Assembly: GCA_023053685.1 (NCBI GenBank)
Contig: JALIGW010000003.1
Span: 141,233,008 to 141,297,007, forward strand
DNA from: Diadophis punctatus similis
Taxonomy: Eukaryota; Chordata; Lepidosauria; Squamata; Dipsadidae
Reading direction: 5' to 3'
Length of the DNA: 64,000 bases
Position numbers and translations under genes: made by a program. This document shows positions 54,789 to 64,000 of this stretch, piece by piece. Below the pieces are notes generated by a model, which was not told the origin of the DNA, ran no database searches, and saw nothing but the letters and a program-made list of their open reading frames with translations. The stretch's first letter is position 1. Each line of letters starts with the position of its first letter.

Positions 54789-55247
54789 CAGGGGTCTGCA
54801 ACCTTAAACACTCAAAGAGCCATTTGGATCCATTTCCCACAGAAAAGAAAACACCGGGAGCCACAAAACCTGGGTGGGCATGGCCAACTCGATGTCACTC
54901 ACTCCCACCCAGTCACATGACACCCCCCCCCCAGCCACGCTTACCCATCCGGGCATTAGGGCAGACAACTGATTGTTAAAAAACACTGGGAGCCACAAAA
55001 CCCTTTGACCCTCCCTCTCTCCCCCTCCCTCTGTATCTCTATCTCACTCTCCCCCCCCCTCTCTCTCTCTGTGTATCTCCCTCTCATCCCCCGCCATTGC
55101 CCTTACCTTCTCAGGCTAGGCAAGGAGTGACTGGGAGGGGAGGGCGAGGGGCAGGGCCAGTCAGTGATGGGATCATCCGACAGGGAGCCACAGCAGAGGG
55201 CCCAAAGAGCCGCATGTGGCTCCGGAGCTGCAGGTTGCAGACCCCTG
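54789..55247. mobile_element. hAT-like MITE with perfect 8-bp duplication
   Basis: It starts CAGGGGTCTGCAACC and ends GGTTGCAGACCCCTG, with GTCTAGAG on both sides. It contains a C/T-rich simple repeat at 55010-55090. Confidence 0.95.
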
Positions 55248-56735
55248 GTCTAGAGCTACCTGTACTTTTATCTCAGTGCAGCATCAGTCTCAGGACAACA
55301 ATTGTAATATGAGGTCAGAGCCATAACTTTATTCAGAGTGGTTCCAAAATGCTACTCAGTCAGAAAAACAGTACTTACTGCTTGCACTGCATCAAAGGCA
55401 AACTAATAATTCAGTCGTTATCTAGATCACTTAACTTAAGATAGTACATTAATTATCCTAAATAGTATCAAAATCAGATTCATGGTAGGCAAAATTGGGA
55501 ATGAGTTTGAGTATAATTAGCTCAGGTTTTTCACTTATAACAGGATCCAATCTGGGTTGGTCACCAGGACTAGTTTAGTCTTCCAAGCTTTTGGACTCAT
55601 CCTGAACCCTATCCTCAGGGAACTTCTCTTCACCAGAATGTGTGAATAGGGTCCAGAATGTGTTCAAAAGCTGGGGAAACAAAGCCTCTAGTCCTGGTGA
55701 CCAACTCAGATTGGATCCTACAACATTATCCTGGGACACGTAATTTGTCTTCACTTATTGTCCATATTGACTAACAACAACTCCTCTGAATTTTGAGTAC
55801 AGTTTTCTTCTATTGCCATCTGTTACTTGATCCTTTTATCTAGAAGTGCTAGGGATCAAACCTAGGCCTTTCCGTACTTGAGCTATACAAATTACTTAAC
55901 GGCGTAGTTGGAATATTGAGCCAGCTTCTTAAATTTACTGAATTTATCAAATATTAGTTCTCTAATGTTAGAAAGGCCCATGCATTGCATAGAGAATAAA
56001 CTCCTATTACTGGACAATTAGTTTGGACTAGAAATATATTAGGTACCAGTAATTATTTGTTCTGAAGGAAAAACATTTTAATACCTTGCATTGTCTCCAT
56101 GTCATCATGTCAATATGCTTGGCTATGACTCATGTCTAGGATCCAGTCGTCAACAACTGAGCAAGATAGCAAACTTAAGTTTGATGCAATGAAAGTCAAA
56201 TGAGTTAATCGGTGATAAAAATATTGATTTCTTTAAATAGCTGTTACCTTGAGACAGTTTCTCTTAAAGGTCACAAAGTTCTGAAACCACAACTCACGTT
56301 CTTTATAGAAGTATTGTTATGGTACTTAATAATGTATAAAGTTATAATAATAGAGATAAAGAGAAAATCTATTTTATTGATGCTGGTTTTGTATAATTCA
56401 CATTTACAATTCTTCTTGGCTTTGTTCTCCAATATATTAAATCCGTGTCTGTTGGAATTTTAAAAAAAAAACATAAGACTATATCTGTTATCATGCAACT
56501 GTTAAATAGCTAATGGCCAAAAGCTGCAAAAGGTTTAGAAAAACTTTCCCTCAGTATTCAATTTAACATGAACATCTTAAAAAAATACACTAATTTTAAG
56601 AGGCATGATTAACTTCTTAAAAGGTTTAGTATTGTTCATATACTAAATCAGGAGCAGGTTTGTTATGCTGTTCTGCTTTCAGGAATTACTCGGGATTACT
56701 TCATTGAAGAGATTCTTTGAAACACACACTGATAA
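55248..56735. other. MRS2-GPLD1 intergenic and GPLD1 3' UTR region
   Basis: It holds the inverted repeat at 55542-55719 and otherwise AT-rich sequence. The GPLD1 3' UTR must start just below 56736. Confidence 0.45.
55542..55719. repeat. Inverted repeat with 31-bp arms
   Basis: AGGATCCAATCTGGGTTGG at 55542 onward pairs with CCAACTCAGATTGGATCCT ending at 55719. The arms continue through CACCAGGACTA and TAGTCCTGGTG, with few mismatches. Confidence 0.85.
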
Positions 56736-56813
56736 TCAGAAGGTGTAAAGAAAAAGCCTTCCACTAAGTCGGGCTTTAGTTGAACTTCTTTCAGCAGCTA
56801 CGACAACTTCACT
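56736..56813 (-). CDS. GPLD1: GPLD1 terminal coding exon
   Basis: Acceptor CTGCCTTGACAG. It encodes [20 protein letters not shown] then FLYTF and a TGA stop, matching human QVVIAAGRSSLGARLSGALH. The end is three residues shorter than human. Confidence 0.93.
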   Translation of the reverse strand, partial: SEVVVAAERSSTKARLSGRLFLYTF

Positions 56814-59800
56814 CTGTCAAGGCAGAAAACAGCTATTAATACTGCATCCTAAGGGGGGAAAGTGTATCCTGACATTTTTGTGACAGGGTTATTTTGTCGA
56901 CCGGAAAATGACAGCCAGAATTTTCAGCTGACATGGCCTTCATCTAGGAATTGGGGAAATTATACTTTCCACGCATCTGGAGGGCACTAAATTAGTTGAA
57001 GAGCCAGTTTGGTCTAGTGATTAAGGCAATGGACTACTAGAGTTCTAGTCCTGCCTTAGGCATAAAGCCAGCTGAGTGATTTTGGGCCAGTCAATCTGTC
57101 TCAGAGTTAGGAAATGGGCAATGGCAAACCATTTCTGAAAAACCTTGCCAAGCAAACTGCAGGGATTTGTCCAGGCAGTCATCCAAGAATCGGACATTGA
57201 ATGGAAAACAAAAAAATCAGATTGGAAAGCTACCATTAAATGCTAAATGATTGGGGGGGGGGTGTGGATTGGGGTAGCAAACAAGGAGTTTTCCACAAAT
57301 GATTTTGGTTTTCTGTGGGTTAAAAGTCAGTACGTTTTCTTTATAATAGTAGTAATAAACAGCAAATGATTTACAATCTGGGCTTGTTTTCCATTGTGAG
57401 GGAAAACCAGTACTACTTGTTTTAATTACCTTTTCTCCAGTTTTTATTGTAAGAAGAGCACTGCCAAATCTTGATTTTTCCTGCAATGAGAATATATAGC
57501 CACCAATGACATACTCTGTAATTAAGGTGCTCACTGCTGCTCCTGCCAAGTTGCTACAACAGCAGTACTGGAATACAATATCTATTGAGCAAACAGCTTC
57601 AGGTGACCAAATGGATGAAGATACATGTTACAGCACTGAGGTTGGCGTCACATAACATTTAAGCAATACCAAATGTTAAAACTAATTTTTAAAACCATCA
57701 GAAAGTAATCTGTTCTCTGGCAAGGATCTTTCTCTTGACAACCTACTAGGCAGATTGAAAGACATGACTTATTGGGCTGTTGGCTGTGCCTAGCTTCAAT
57801 TCTCCAAAAGCCACTGTCCTCAATCAAAATAAGATGAAAATGGTGATCCATAAGCAATTGAAAATGTGATTCTAAACATTTTTGCTTAGCCAAACGTCTG
57901 ATTGAAATCAATGATTCAATAACAAAAACAAGCTCCAAACTTACTAAAAACTGCACTTCTCAAAGGTATCCAACTTTAATTACTATATCTTAATGCTAAT
58001 TATGACTGATTAAATACCACTAATTAGTAAATCAATGTTAAATATGGCCCCAATGTTACATATCCATACTGTTTGAAAACCTTCCTCTACTTGTGATAAT
58101 TGTCTGGTTGAGTGAAAAAGGGAGGATTATTTTCCTGGTTCTAATGGATTATTAGTATGATGTTAAGATTAAAAACAGGAAGATATTTATTATAATTTGA
58201 AGCTAAAGAAATTGGATATTTTAATATTTAATATTTTTAATATTTAATCGACAGTTAATAGTTAAAGATTCCTTAGTGTTCATGTTAAATTAAAATAATC
58301 ATGTCAAAACATTTTATTACCATACCTCTGGAGAAATTATAACATACTGTGCCTGGGAAAGGAAAAAAGAGAAAAGAATGAAAGGCTGCCATTATTTTTT
58401 AATGGTACAATAATCAATTACAAGTATTTCTAAAGGGTTTCTGAGTTGATGAATATGCCTGATTTCTACTATGGAAACTCATTTCAGTGCAGAAATATAG
58501 AAATATAGAAACTTATTCTATATAATGGTACTATCTGCTGAGCAGGAGCAATACACAATCATACAATTTTTGGTACACATGCATATGTTTTAATTCATTT
58601 GTGTCCTTGTGTGTAAAAAAGATAAATTTTTAGGTGTTTTGCGTTAGTTTAGTGAGGTATTTTTTTCCACCTTTTTTGAAGCCTTATTTTTGTTAGGTTT
58701 GGTTCTGTGTTCTTTTTAGCTAACTTAATATAGCCTTTTTTCTTCAGCTTCACAACTTATATGTAATTAGGTACTGAATGTTTTTGAAATGATTCAGTTT
58801 TATTATAAAGCAGTAATATGGATACACTATTATATTGCTGCTTAATATTATGTAATGTCAAATTTAACCTTTAAAAGGAATTTTAATTATAATAGTTTGA
58901 CATTTAAATAAAAATATAATTTAAAACTAGTTTTCTTAAAGCTATTTTAAGTGCAATCAACAAACAACTTACCCACTCTTCAGGACAAGGGGAAATCCAT
59001 GATTTGCAGTGGTCTGTCACATGACCGGAAGTGGTCTGGTTTCCACTGTATATATAAATATATCCAATTTGTTCTCCAAAAAATCCACCCATAATTTTTT
59101 GGTTTCGAAGAGGCGATGACACAATCATTTCATCTGTCAACATGTACAGCAAAAGATTCACACTATAAATATGACCAAAATTACACAGGTATATTACACA
59201 ACTTGCAACCACAATTGGAACCAGAACTTCAGCCGTTGAGCAAAACAGTCAAGCAAGATGCCCACATGACTTCTTGTGGGGTTGTTCTGGAGCAACTCAC
59301 TCTGCTTGAACATATTGAGCAGGAAGAAGCAATTGGAAATAACCTGCTTGTTAGATAACTCAGGCTTTGTGCCATGAAAGGCTTTATAGGTAACAACCAA
59401 AATCTTGAGTTGCATCCAGAATCCAATTAGCAATTATTGCAGCTCACAAGATTGGAAGCAACCAAGGGGTCAAGTGGTTTCTTAAGGCATACAACCCACC
59501 TTTTTCATTACCAGAGTTACCATTCATTCCCTCAAAGAGGGTGATACACCACATAGGTGACTTTGATAGACCAGAAGGAGCTAAATTTAACCAACTGGTG
59601 GCCAAGTACCAGTGGTACTACCAACCTGCCTTCCATTGAGGACCTGTATACTGCATGAGTCAAAAAGAGGGCTGTGAAAATATTTACAGACCCCTCGCAT
59701 CCTGGACATAGATTGTTTCAACTCCTACCCTCAAAATGACGCTTTAGAGCACTGCACACCAGAACAACTAGACACAAGAACAGTTTTTCCCTGAACGCCG

Positions 59801-60321
59801 GTGTTAAGTATTGAGACTGCATAGTTTACTCCAAGGTCCACTGTTCAAGTGGGAAAATGGAGACTGTTGATTGGTTGAGCCATCTGACAGCTCCCTATAA
59901 AAGGGGAAGCTGTCATCCTGGCTCTTTGCTGGATCCTGTACATAGTTACAATAAAGAGCTGTTTGTCTTAAAGCTTGTCTCAAGCCTCTTCAGTCCCAGG
60001 ACTCAACAGCCATTACTCTGCTAAACAAAAATTCCCTCAACACTGTCAAACTATTCACTAAGTCTGCATTACTATTACTATTAATCTTCTCATCGTTCCT
60101 ATCACCCATCTCCTCCCACTTACGACTGTATGACTGTAATTTGTTGCTTGTATCCTTACAATTTATATTGATTGATTTGATTGCTTATTTGTACCCTATG
60201 ACTAGCATTAAGTATTGTACCTTATGATTCTTGATGAATGTATCTTTTCTTTTTATGTATACTGATAGCATATGCACCAAAGACAAATTCCTTGTGTGTG
60301 CAATAATACTTGGCCAATAAA

Positions 60322-60390
<69 letters not shown>

Positions 60391-61328
60391 CTCGCTCTCG
60401 CTCTCGCTCTCGCTCTCGCTCTCTCGCTCTCGCTCTCGCTCTCGCTCTCGCTCTCTGTCACAATGTGAATAATTGCCAGTTGTGCAACTCTACTGTTTTC
60501 TAAGGTTTATTGTATTTCTAATCAAGCAGACATGTGATATGTTTTACTACGCATGCATGCATTCCAGGAGTTTTGTCAACTCCCACTCCCCTTCTTCTTC
60601 GATGCCTGCCCGAAGGCAAACGTGAATTCATTAGCTGAGAAGATGTAGCTTATTAAGGGTTTATTCTTTTGTTACTTTTGTACTGAAAGAAATATTTTGT
60701 TAATTAGATTTGAATCTCGGTTTTATTTTCTAAGAAGCAAGATCCTAAGATCACCTCTGGTAGGAAAATTCCTATCTGACACTCTCTCTCTCGCTCTCTC
60801 GCTCTCTCGCTCTCGCTGGCAGATTGGAGGATTTTATTCACTTCTTTTAGTGTTACAGAGTTGAATTCAGTCCAGGTAACCTCACAACACTGTGCATTGG
60901 GCAACTCACTTGATTTTGTCTTTGAATTTACTGTATATGAATGATGGCCATAGCTTTTACTTTTTTTTACCTATCTTGGACACCCCTACATTATTTCTCC
61001 TGCAGTGAGACAGGAAGACAAGCCTCAAATTGCTGCTGGAAAAGTTTGCTTCCCCGGGAGAAAAAGGGGATGGTGGAATGCTGGATTCACCTTTAGTAGA
61101 ATTTACTGTGCAATCTTTTTGATGTTTCACAATAAAAAATTGTAACTATACCAAGTCCATCATTGTTCAGATCCCTTAAGTGCACCTCTTCTCCAAAGCG
61201 TGAAAATCTCCTATCTCCATTGAATGTGCTGAGTAAGGAAGGCTTGCCATTTCCCATCAAGTCGTATATCAAAACACTTCCTGCTTGGTGTAGCACTGAG
61301 GATATAAATGAAAACCTGGAGACGCTGC
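56736..61328 (-). CDS. GPLD1: GPLD1, last five coding exons (partial gene)
   Basis: GPLD1 is the secreted phospholipase D that cleaves the phosphatidylinositol anchor of GPI-linked proteins. The window holds the C-terminal beta-propeller (FG-GAP repeats): exons 61152-61328, 58973-59133, 58326-58352, 57430-57480 and 56736-56813. Introns are GT-AG and phases join (1, 0, 0, 0 between the five). The frame reads through to a TGA at 56738-56736. Residues match my recollection of human GPLD1 closely. The catalytic domain and earlier repeats are encoded beyond 64000. Intron insertions include a Sauria SINE, LTRs, a hAT element and a CR1-clade LINE. MRS2 is convergent. Confidence 0.95.
57001..57205 (+). 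repeat. Sauria-type SINE in the last GPLD1 intron
   Basis: Head GAGCCAGTTTGGTCTAGTG, B-box-like AGTTCTAGTCC, body GGGCAATGGCAAACCATTTC and tail GGGATTTGTCCAGGCAGTC then GAATCGGACA. The tail matches the BovB LINE 3' end, which defines Sauria SINEs. Confidence 0.85.
57430..57480 (-). CDS. GPLD1: GPLD1 penultimate coding exon
   Basis: 51 nt, acceptor TTCTCATTGCAG, donor GTAATT. It encodes [17 protein letters not shown], the last FG-GAP strand (human ASSRFGSSLITVRSK). Confidence 0.93.
57550..58325 (-). other. GPLD1 intron, no repeat recognised
   Basis: Part of the intron between the microexon and the penultimate exon. The 102-codon reverse frame at 57648-57956 matches nothing known to me. Confidence 0.5.
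58326..58352 (-). CDS. GPLD1: GPLD1 27-nt microexon
   Basis: Acceptor TTTCCCAG, donor GTATGG. It encodes exactly AQYVIISPE, matching human AQYVLISPE. Phase 0 at both ends, so it can be skipped without a frame change. Confidence 0.9.
58973..59133 (-). CDS. GPLD1: GPLD1 exon before the microexon
   Basis: 161 nt. With the previous G it reads [26 protein letters not shown] and [12 protein letters not shown], then GTAAGT. Human has CKSWITPCPEEK at the same place, so Trp replaces Lys at the last position. Confidence 0.94.
59134..59640 (-). other. GPLD1 intron with an old repeat
   Basis: 59335-59440 has CTTTATAGGTAACAACCAAA and CTTGAGTTGCATCCAGAA, a signature seen in reptilian interspersed repeats. 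I cannot name the family. Confidence 0.35.
59640..60328 (+). mobile_element. LINE 3' end split by a solo LTR
   Basis: 59640-59801 encodes [18 protein letters not shown] and [14 protein letters not shown], a LINE C-terminus. The frame resumes after the LTR with AITLLN-like codons. 60010-60328 is a 3' UTR ending GGCCAATAAAGAATTCT before a (CT)n tail. The family was not named with confidence. Confidence 0.6.
59802..60008 (+). mobile_element. Short solo LTR
   Basis: It has TGTTAAGT...ACTCAACA ends, a TATA-like CTATAAAAGG near 59895 and AATAAA near 59950, then a GT-poor end as in LTR R-U5 regions. It interrupts LINE coding sequence. Flanks GCCGG and GCCAT match at only three of five, so the duplication is doubtful. 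It is only 207 bp. Confidence 0.6.
60329..60455 (+). repeat. (CT)n and (CTCTCG)n microsatellite
   Basis: About 127 bases of CT changing to CTCTCG units. It continues after the LTR at 60782-60816. Confidence 0.97.
60456..60781 (+). mobile_element. Solo LTR, 326 bp, inserted in the microsatellite
   Basis: TGTCACAATGTGAATA...CCTATCTGACA, with CTCTC on both sides. It is the same family as 31182-31508. The insertion splits the (CT)n array in a GPLD1 intron. Confidence 0.9.
61152..61328 (-). CDS. GPLD1: GPLD1 exon with FG-GAP repeat
   Basis: Acceptor TTTCCTTTAG, donor GTATAG, 177 nt, phase 1 at both ends. It encodes [31 protein letters not shown] and RDLNNDGL; the next exon adds D to complete the calcium-binding DxNxDGxxD loop. 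Confidence 0.95.
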
Positions 61329-61709
61329 CTAAAGGAAACCAATCAAGGTGACAGAATTATGGTTGTTATAAAATAAGTATCAAAAAAGCATTGTTGAGTT
61401 AAGAATCCAGATGTAAATGCAAGAAACACTGGCTCTATAGAATCTATTTGAAATAATGATCAAGTAGTTTATCAACAAAGACCTGCTTTTGGAATAATCA
61501 TGAGCAGAGCTCCCAGTCTTAATGGAAACTATATTTTAATTTCAGCCAGGAGATACTATTTCAGCTAAGAGGTTGCACTAAATGGTTGCATATCTCCAAG
61601 TCACAAAACTCAAAAAGCTGAAATGAACAGAATATTGGAGAAGAGAGATGCAAGTTATGAGTTAGCTGGACCATTGCTCTAATGTTATTAAGCATGGGTC
61701 AGTCTAGAC

Positions 61710-62373
61710 CAGTGATGGCGAACCTTTTTAGGTTCGTGTGCCAACAAGGGGGGGTGCGCGCGCTAGTGCGCACTCGCATACCCACACCCATTCCCTCCCC
61801 CCCACGCATGCGCACAACATCCCCCCATGCTGCCCCCTGCGCATGCGCACACACCCCCACCTCCGCGCAAAGGCCTTACCGGAGCCTGGGACGGTAAAAA
61901 ACGATGAAACGGGCAAACCGGAAGTTCGGAAAAATGTCCGGTTTGTCTGTTTCGTCGTTTTTTGCATTCCGGGGCTTCAGGGAGCTTCCCTGAATCCTCT
62001 GGAGTGCAAAAAACAGCTCACCGGCAAACCGGAAGTGCGTTTTTTTCGCACTTCCGGTTTGTCCGTTTTGTAGTTTTTTGCATTCCGGGGCTTCAGGGAG
62101 CTTCCCTGAATCCTCCGGAGTGCAAAAAACAGCTCACCGGCAAACCGGAAGTGCGTTTTTTTCGCACTTCTGGTTTGTCCGTTTTGTAGTTTTTTGCATT
62201 CCGGGGCTTCAGGGAGCTTCCCTGAACCCTCCGGAGTGCAAAAAACAGCTCACCGGCAAACCGGAAGTGCGAAAAAACGCACTTCCGGTTTGCCGGTGGG
62301 CAACGCTCGCGTGCCCTCCGCTATGGCTCCACGTGCCACCTGTGGCACGCATGCCATAGGTTCGCCACCACGG
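61710..62373. mobile_element. hAT-like element with perfect 8-bp duplication and tandem core
   Basis: It starts CAGTGATGGCGAACC and ends GGTTCGCCACCACGG, with GTCTAGAC on both sides. The centre holds three copies of a 116-bp unit (starting near 61958, 62074 and 62190) built from CGGCAAACCGGAAGTGCG and its inverse. GPLD1 intron. Confidence 0.95.
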
Positions 62374-62599
62374 GTCTAGACCTTTACCTATAGTAAAACA
62401 GGGAAGATGTGGCAAAATATAAAAGCACTAGTTAAGAGGAGAAGGAAGGAATGAAATCAGCAATAGGGGAGTATAAGACTAACACAGTGGGAAACCCCTA
62501 TATTGAATATATTACTGCGTATGGTCCCATATGGTCCCATTCATCTTCTGCAATAAGCATTGGAAAGTAGTTCAGAGTGTCCTCATCTTTGATTTGGAA

Positions 62600-64000
62600 T
62601 CCTTTACAAATCGGGTTTCAGGCGCGGCTACAGTACAGAAACTGCCTTGGTCGCTCTGATGGATGATCTCTGGCGAGCCCGGGATGGGGGAAATTCCTCC
62701 ATCCTGGTGCTACTTGACCTCTCAGCGGCTTTCGATACCATCGACCATGGTATCCTTCTGCATCGTCTCGGCGAGTTGGGAGTGGGAGGCACCGTTTTGC
62801 GGTGGTTCTCCTCTTATCTCGCCGATAGGATACAGTCAGTGTTAACAGGAGGGCAGAGATCGTCCCCTAGGCCCCTGTCATGCGGGGTGCCTCAGGGTTC
62901 AGTTCTCTCGTCCATCCTGTTTAACATTTACATGAAACCGCTGGGGGAGATCATCCGTAGACACGGGGTGAGTTTTCATCAGTACGCTGACGACACCCAG
63001 CTGTACATCACCACCCCGTCTCAATTCAGTGAGGCAGTTGATGTAATGTGCCGGTGCCTGGACGACGTTAGGACCTGGATGGGGAGGAACAGACTCAGAC
63101 TCAACCCCGACAAGACTGAGTGGCTTTGGATATTGCCTCCTAAGGACCATGACAACTGTCCCTCCTTGGTTCTCGAGGGAGGGAAATTAACTCCCTCGGA
63201 TCAGGTCCGCAATTTGGGGGTCCTCCTAGATCCACAGCTAAAATTGGATCATCATCCTACTGCTGTGGCTAGGGGGGCTTTTGCACAGGTTCGCCTGGTG
63301 CACCAATTACGGCCATACTTGGAGAAGGAGGCTCTACTCACGGTCACTCATGCCCTTGTCACCTCCCGTTTGGATTATTGCAATGCGCTCTACATGGGGC
63401 TACCCTTGAAGAGTATCCGGAGACTTCAGTTGGTGCAAAATGCGGCTGCGCGTGCTGTGGTGGGTGTGCCAAGGTACACCCACGTTACACCTATACTCCG
63501 CCAGCTGCATTGGTTGCCCATCGGTCTCCAGGTACAATTCAAGGTGTTGATCATCATCTTTAAAGCCCTTCATGGCTTAGGACCAGGCTATCTTCGGGAC
63601 CGCATTTTGCCTCATACTTCCCTTCGACCGGTTAGGGCCCACAGAGTTGGTCTCCTCCAGGTCCCGTCAGCCAAACAATGCCGGCTGGCGGGCCCTAGGG
63701 GGAGGGCCTTCTCTGTGGGGGGGGGGGCGTGCTCTGGAACCAACTTCCCCCAGAGACCCGAACTATCCCCACCCTGCTGGCCTTCCAAAAAGCCGTCAAG
63801 ACATGGCTTTTCCTGCAGGCAGGGGGTAGAGACTAGTCCATTTGAGCTCTCCCCTGGGTATGTCTGGTTGATGGATATTTTTTAAATATTTAATTTTTTT
63901 AACTTTTTAACTTGGTTTTTAATTAATGTTTATTTTCTAGTGTTCTTGTATATTGCTGTACGCCGCCCTGAGTCCCTCGGGAGTAGGGCGGCATATAAGA
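62600..64000 (+). mobile_element. CR1-clade LINE with open reverse-transcriptase frame
   Basis: 62647-63885 is open for 412 codons. It shows LVLLDLSAAFDTIDHGIL (RT motif A), GVPQGSVLSSILF (motif B) and YADDTQLY (catalytic motif, 62983-63006), then TSRLDYCNALYMGLP and LHWLPIGLQVQFK. A run of eleven G at 63717-63727 probably causes a frameshift, since the residues after it no longer fit the family. The 3' end CGCCGCCCTGAGTCCCTCGG with GGCGGCATATAAGA reaches the window edge. The copy is truncated at the 5' side and antisense to GPLD1. Confidence 0.88.

Noticed and set aside
60222..60472. Ser/Leu and Arg/Glu repeat proteins
   Set aside because: Pure translation of the (CT)n array.
4106..62373. 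An autonomous hAT or mariner transposase
   Set aside because: Every DNA transposon seen is short or carries unrelated cargo; no DDE, RNase-H-like or hAT dimerisation motif was found.
1..64000. CRISPR arrays, operons or bacterial systems
   Set aside because: The sequence is vertebrate nuclear DNA; tandem repeats present are microsatellites and minisatellites without spacer structure.

Overview
The window is nuclear DNA of a squamate reptile, most likely a snake. It has short conserved vertebrate exons in long AT-rich introns, and repeats typical of squamates: CR1, L1 and R4-like LINEs, a Sauria-type SINE with a BovB-like tail, other tRNA SINEs, many hAT-like elements with 8-bp target duplications, and TA-flanked mariner-like MITEs. 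The species call is inference from repeats.

Three protein-coding genes can be supported, in the order and orientation I recall for human 6p22 (DCDC2 minus, MRS2 plus, GPLD1 minus). (1) DCDC2, minus strand: first coding exon 26467-26789 and second exon 24808-24859, with a probable non-coding first exon in a CpG-rich block near 28.5 kb. The rest of the gene lies toward or beyond the left edge. (2) MRS2, plus strand: complete at 38056-53240 in eleven exons. All splice phases agree and predict 451 residues with the GMN magnesium-channel motif. (3) GPLD1, minus strand: the last five coding exons between 61328 and 56736, including a 27-nt microexon. Upstream exons lie beyond the right edge. DCDC2 and MRS2 are head to head; MRS2 and GPLD1 are tail to tail.

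Layout: 1-24.8 kb is DCDC2 intron or downstream sequence packed with nested repeats. 24.8-29.1 kb is the DCDC2 5' end. 29.1-37.8 kb is intergenic, with an R4-like LINE, a hAT element carrying a solo LTR, a tRNA-like/hammerhead unit and hairpins. 37.8-53.9 kb is MRS2. 53.9-56.7 kb is the MRS2-GPLD1 interval. 56.7-64 kb is the GPLD1 3' half, ending in a CR1-clade LINE with an open reverse-transcriptase frame.

The most unusual signal is on the minus strand at 33553-33613. It is a complete type I hammerhead ribozyme fold: all conserved core nucleotides, three stems and an AUA cleavage triplet. It lies directly downstream of a tRNA-like sequence with A and B boxes. This resembles a SINE or retrozyme-like unit carrying its own ribozyme. 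Other points are DNA transposons carrying inverted-duplicated GC-rich cargo (21.1-23.2, 5.8-7.4 and 15.1-15.6 kb), a 58-bp perfect palindrome in an MRS2 intron, and two related solo LTRs with clean 5-bp target duplications. No genome search or folding program was run; all matches come from reading the sequence.
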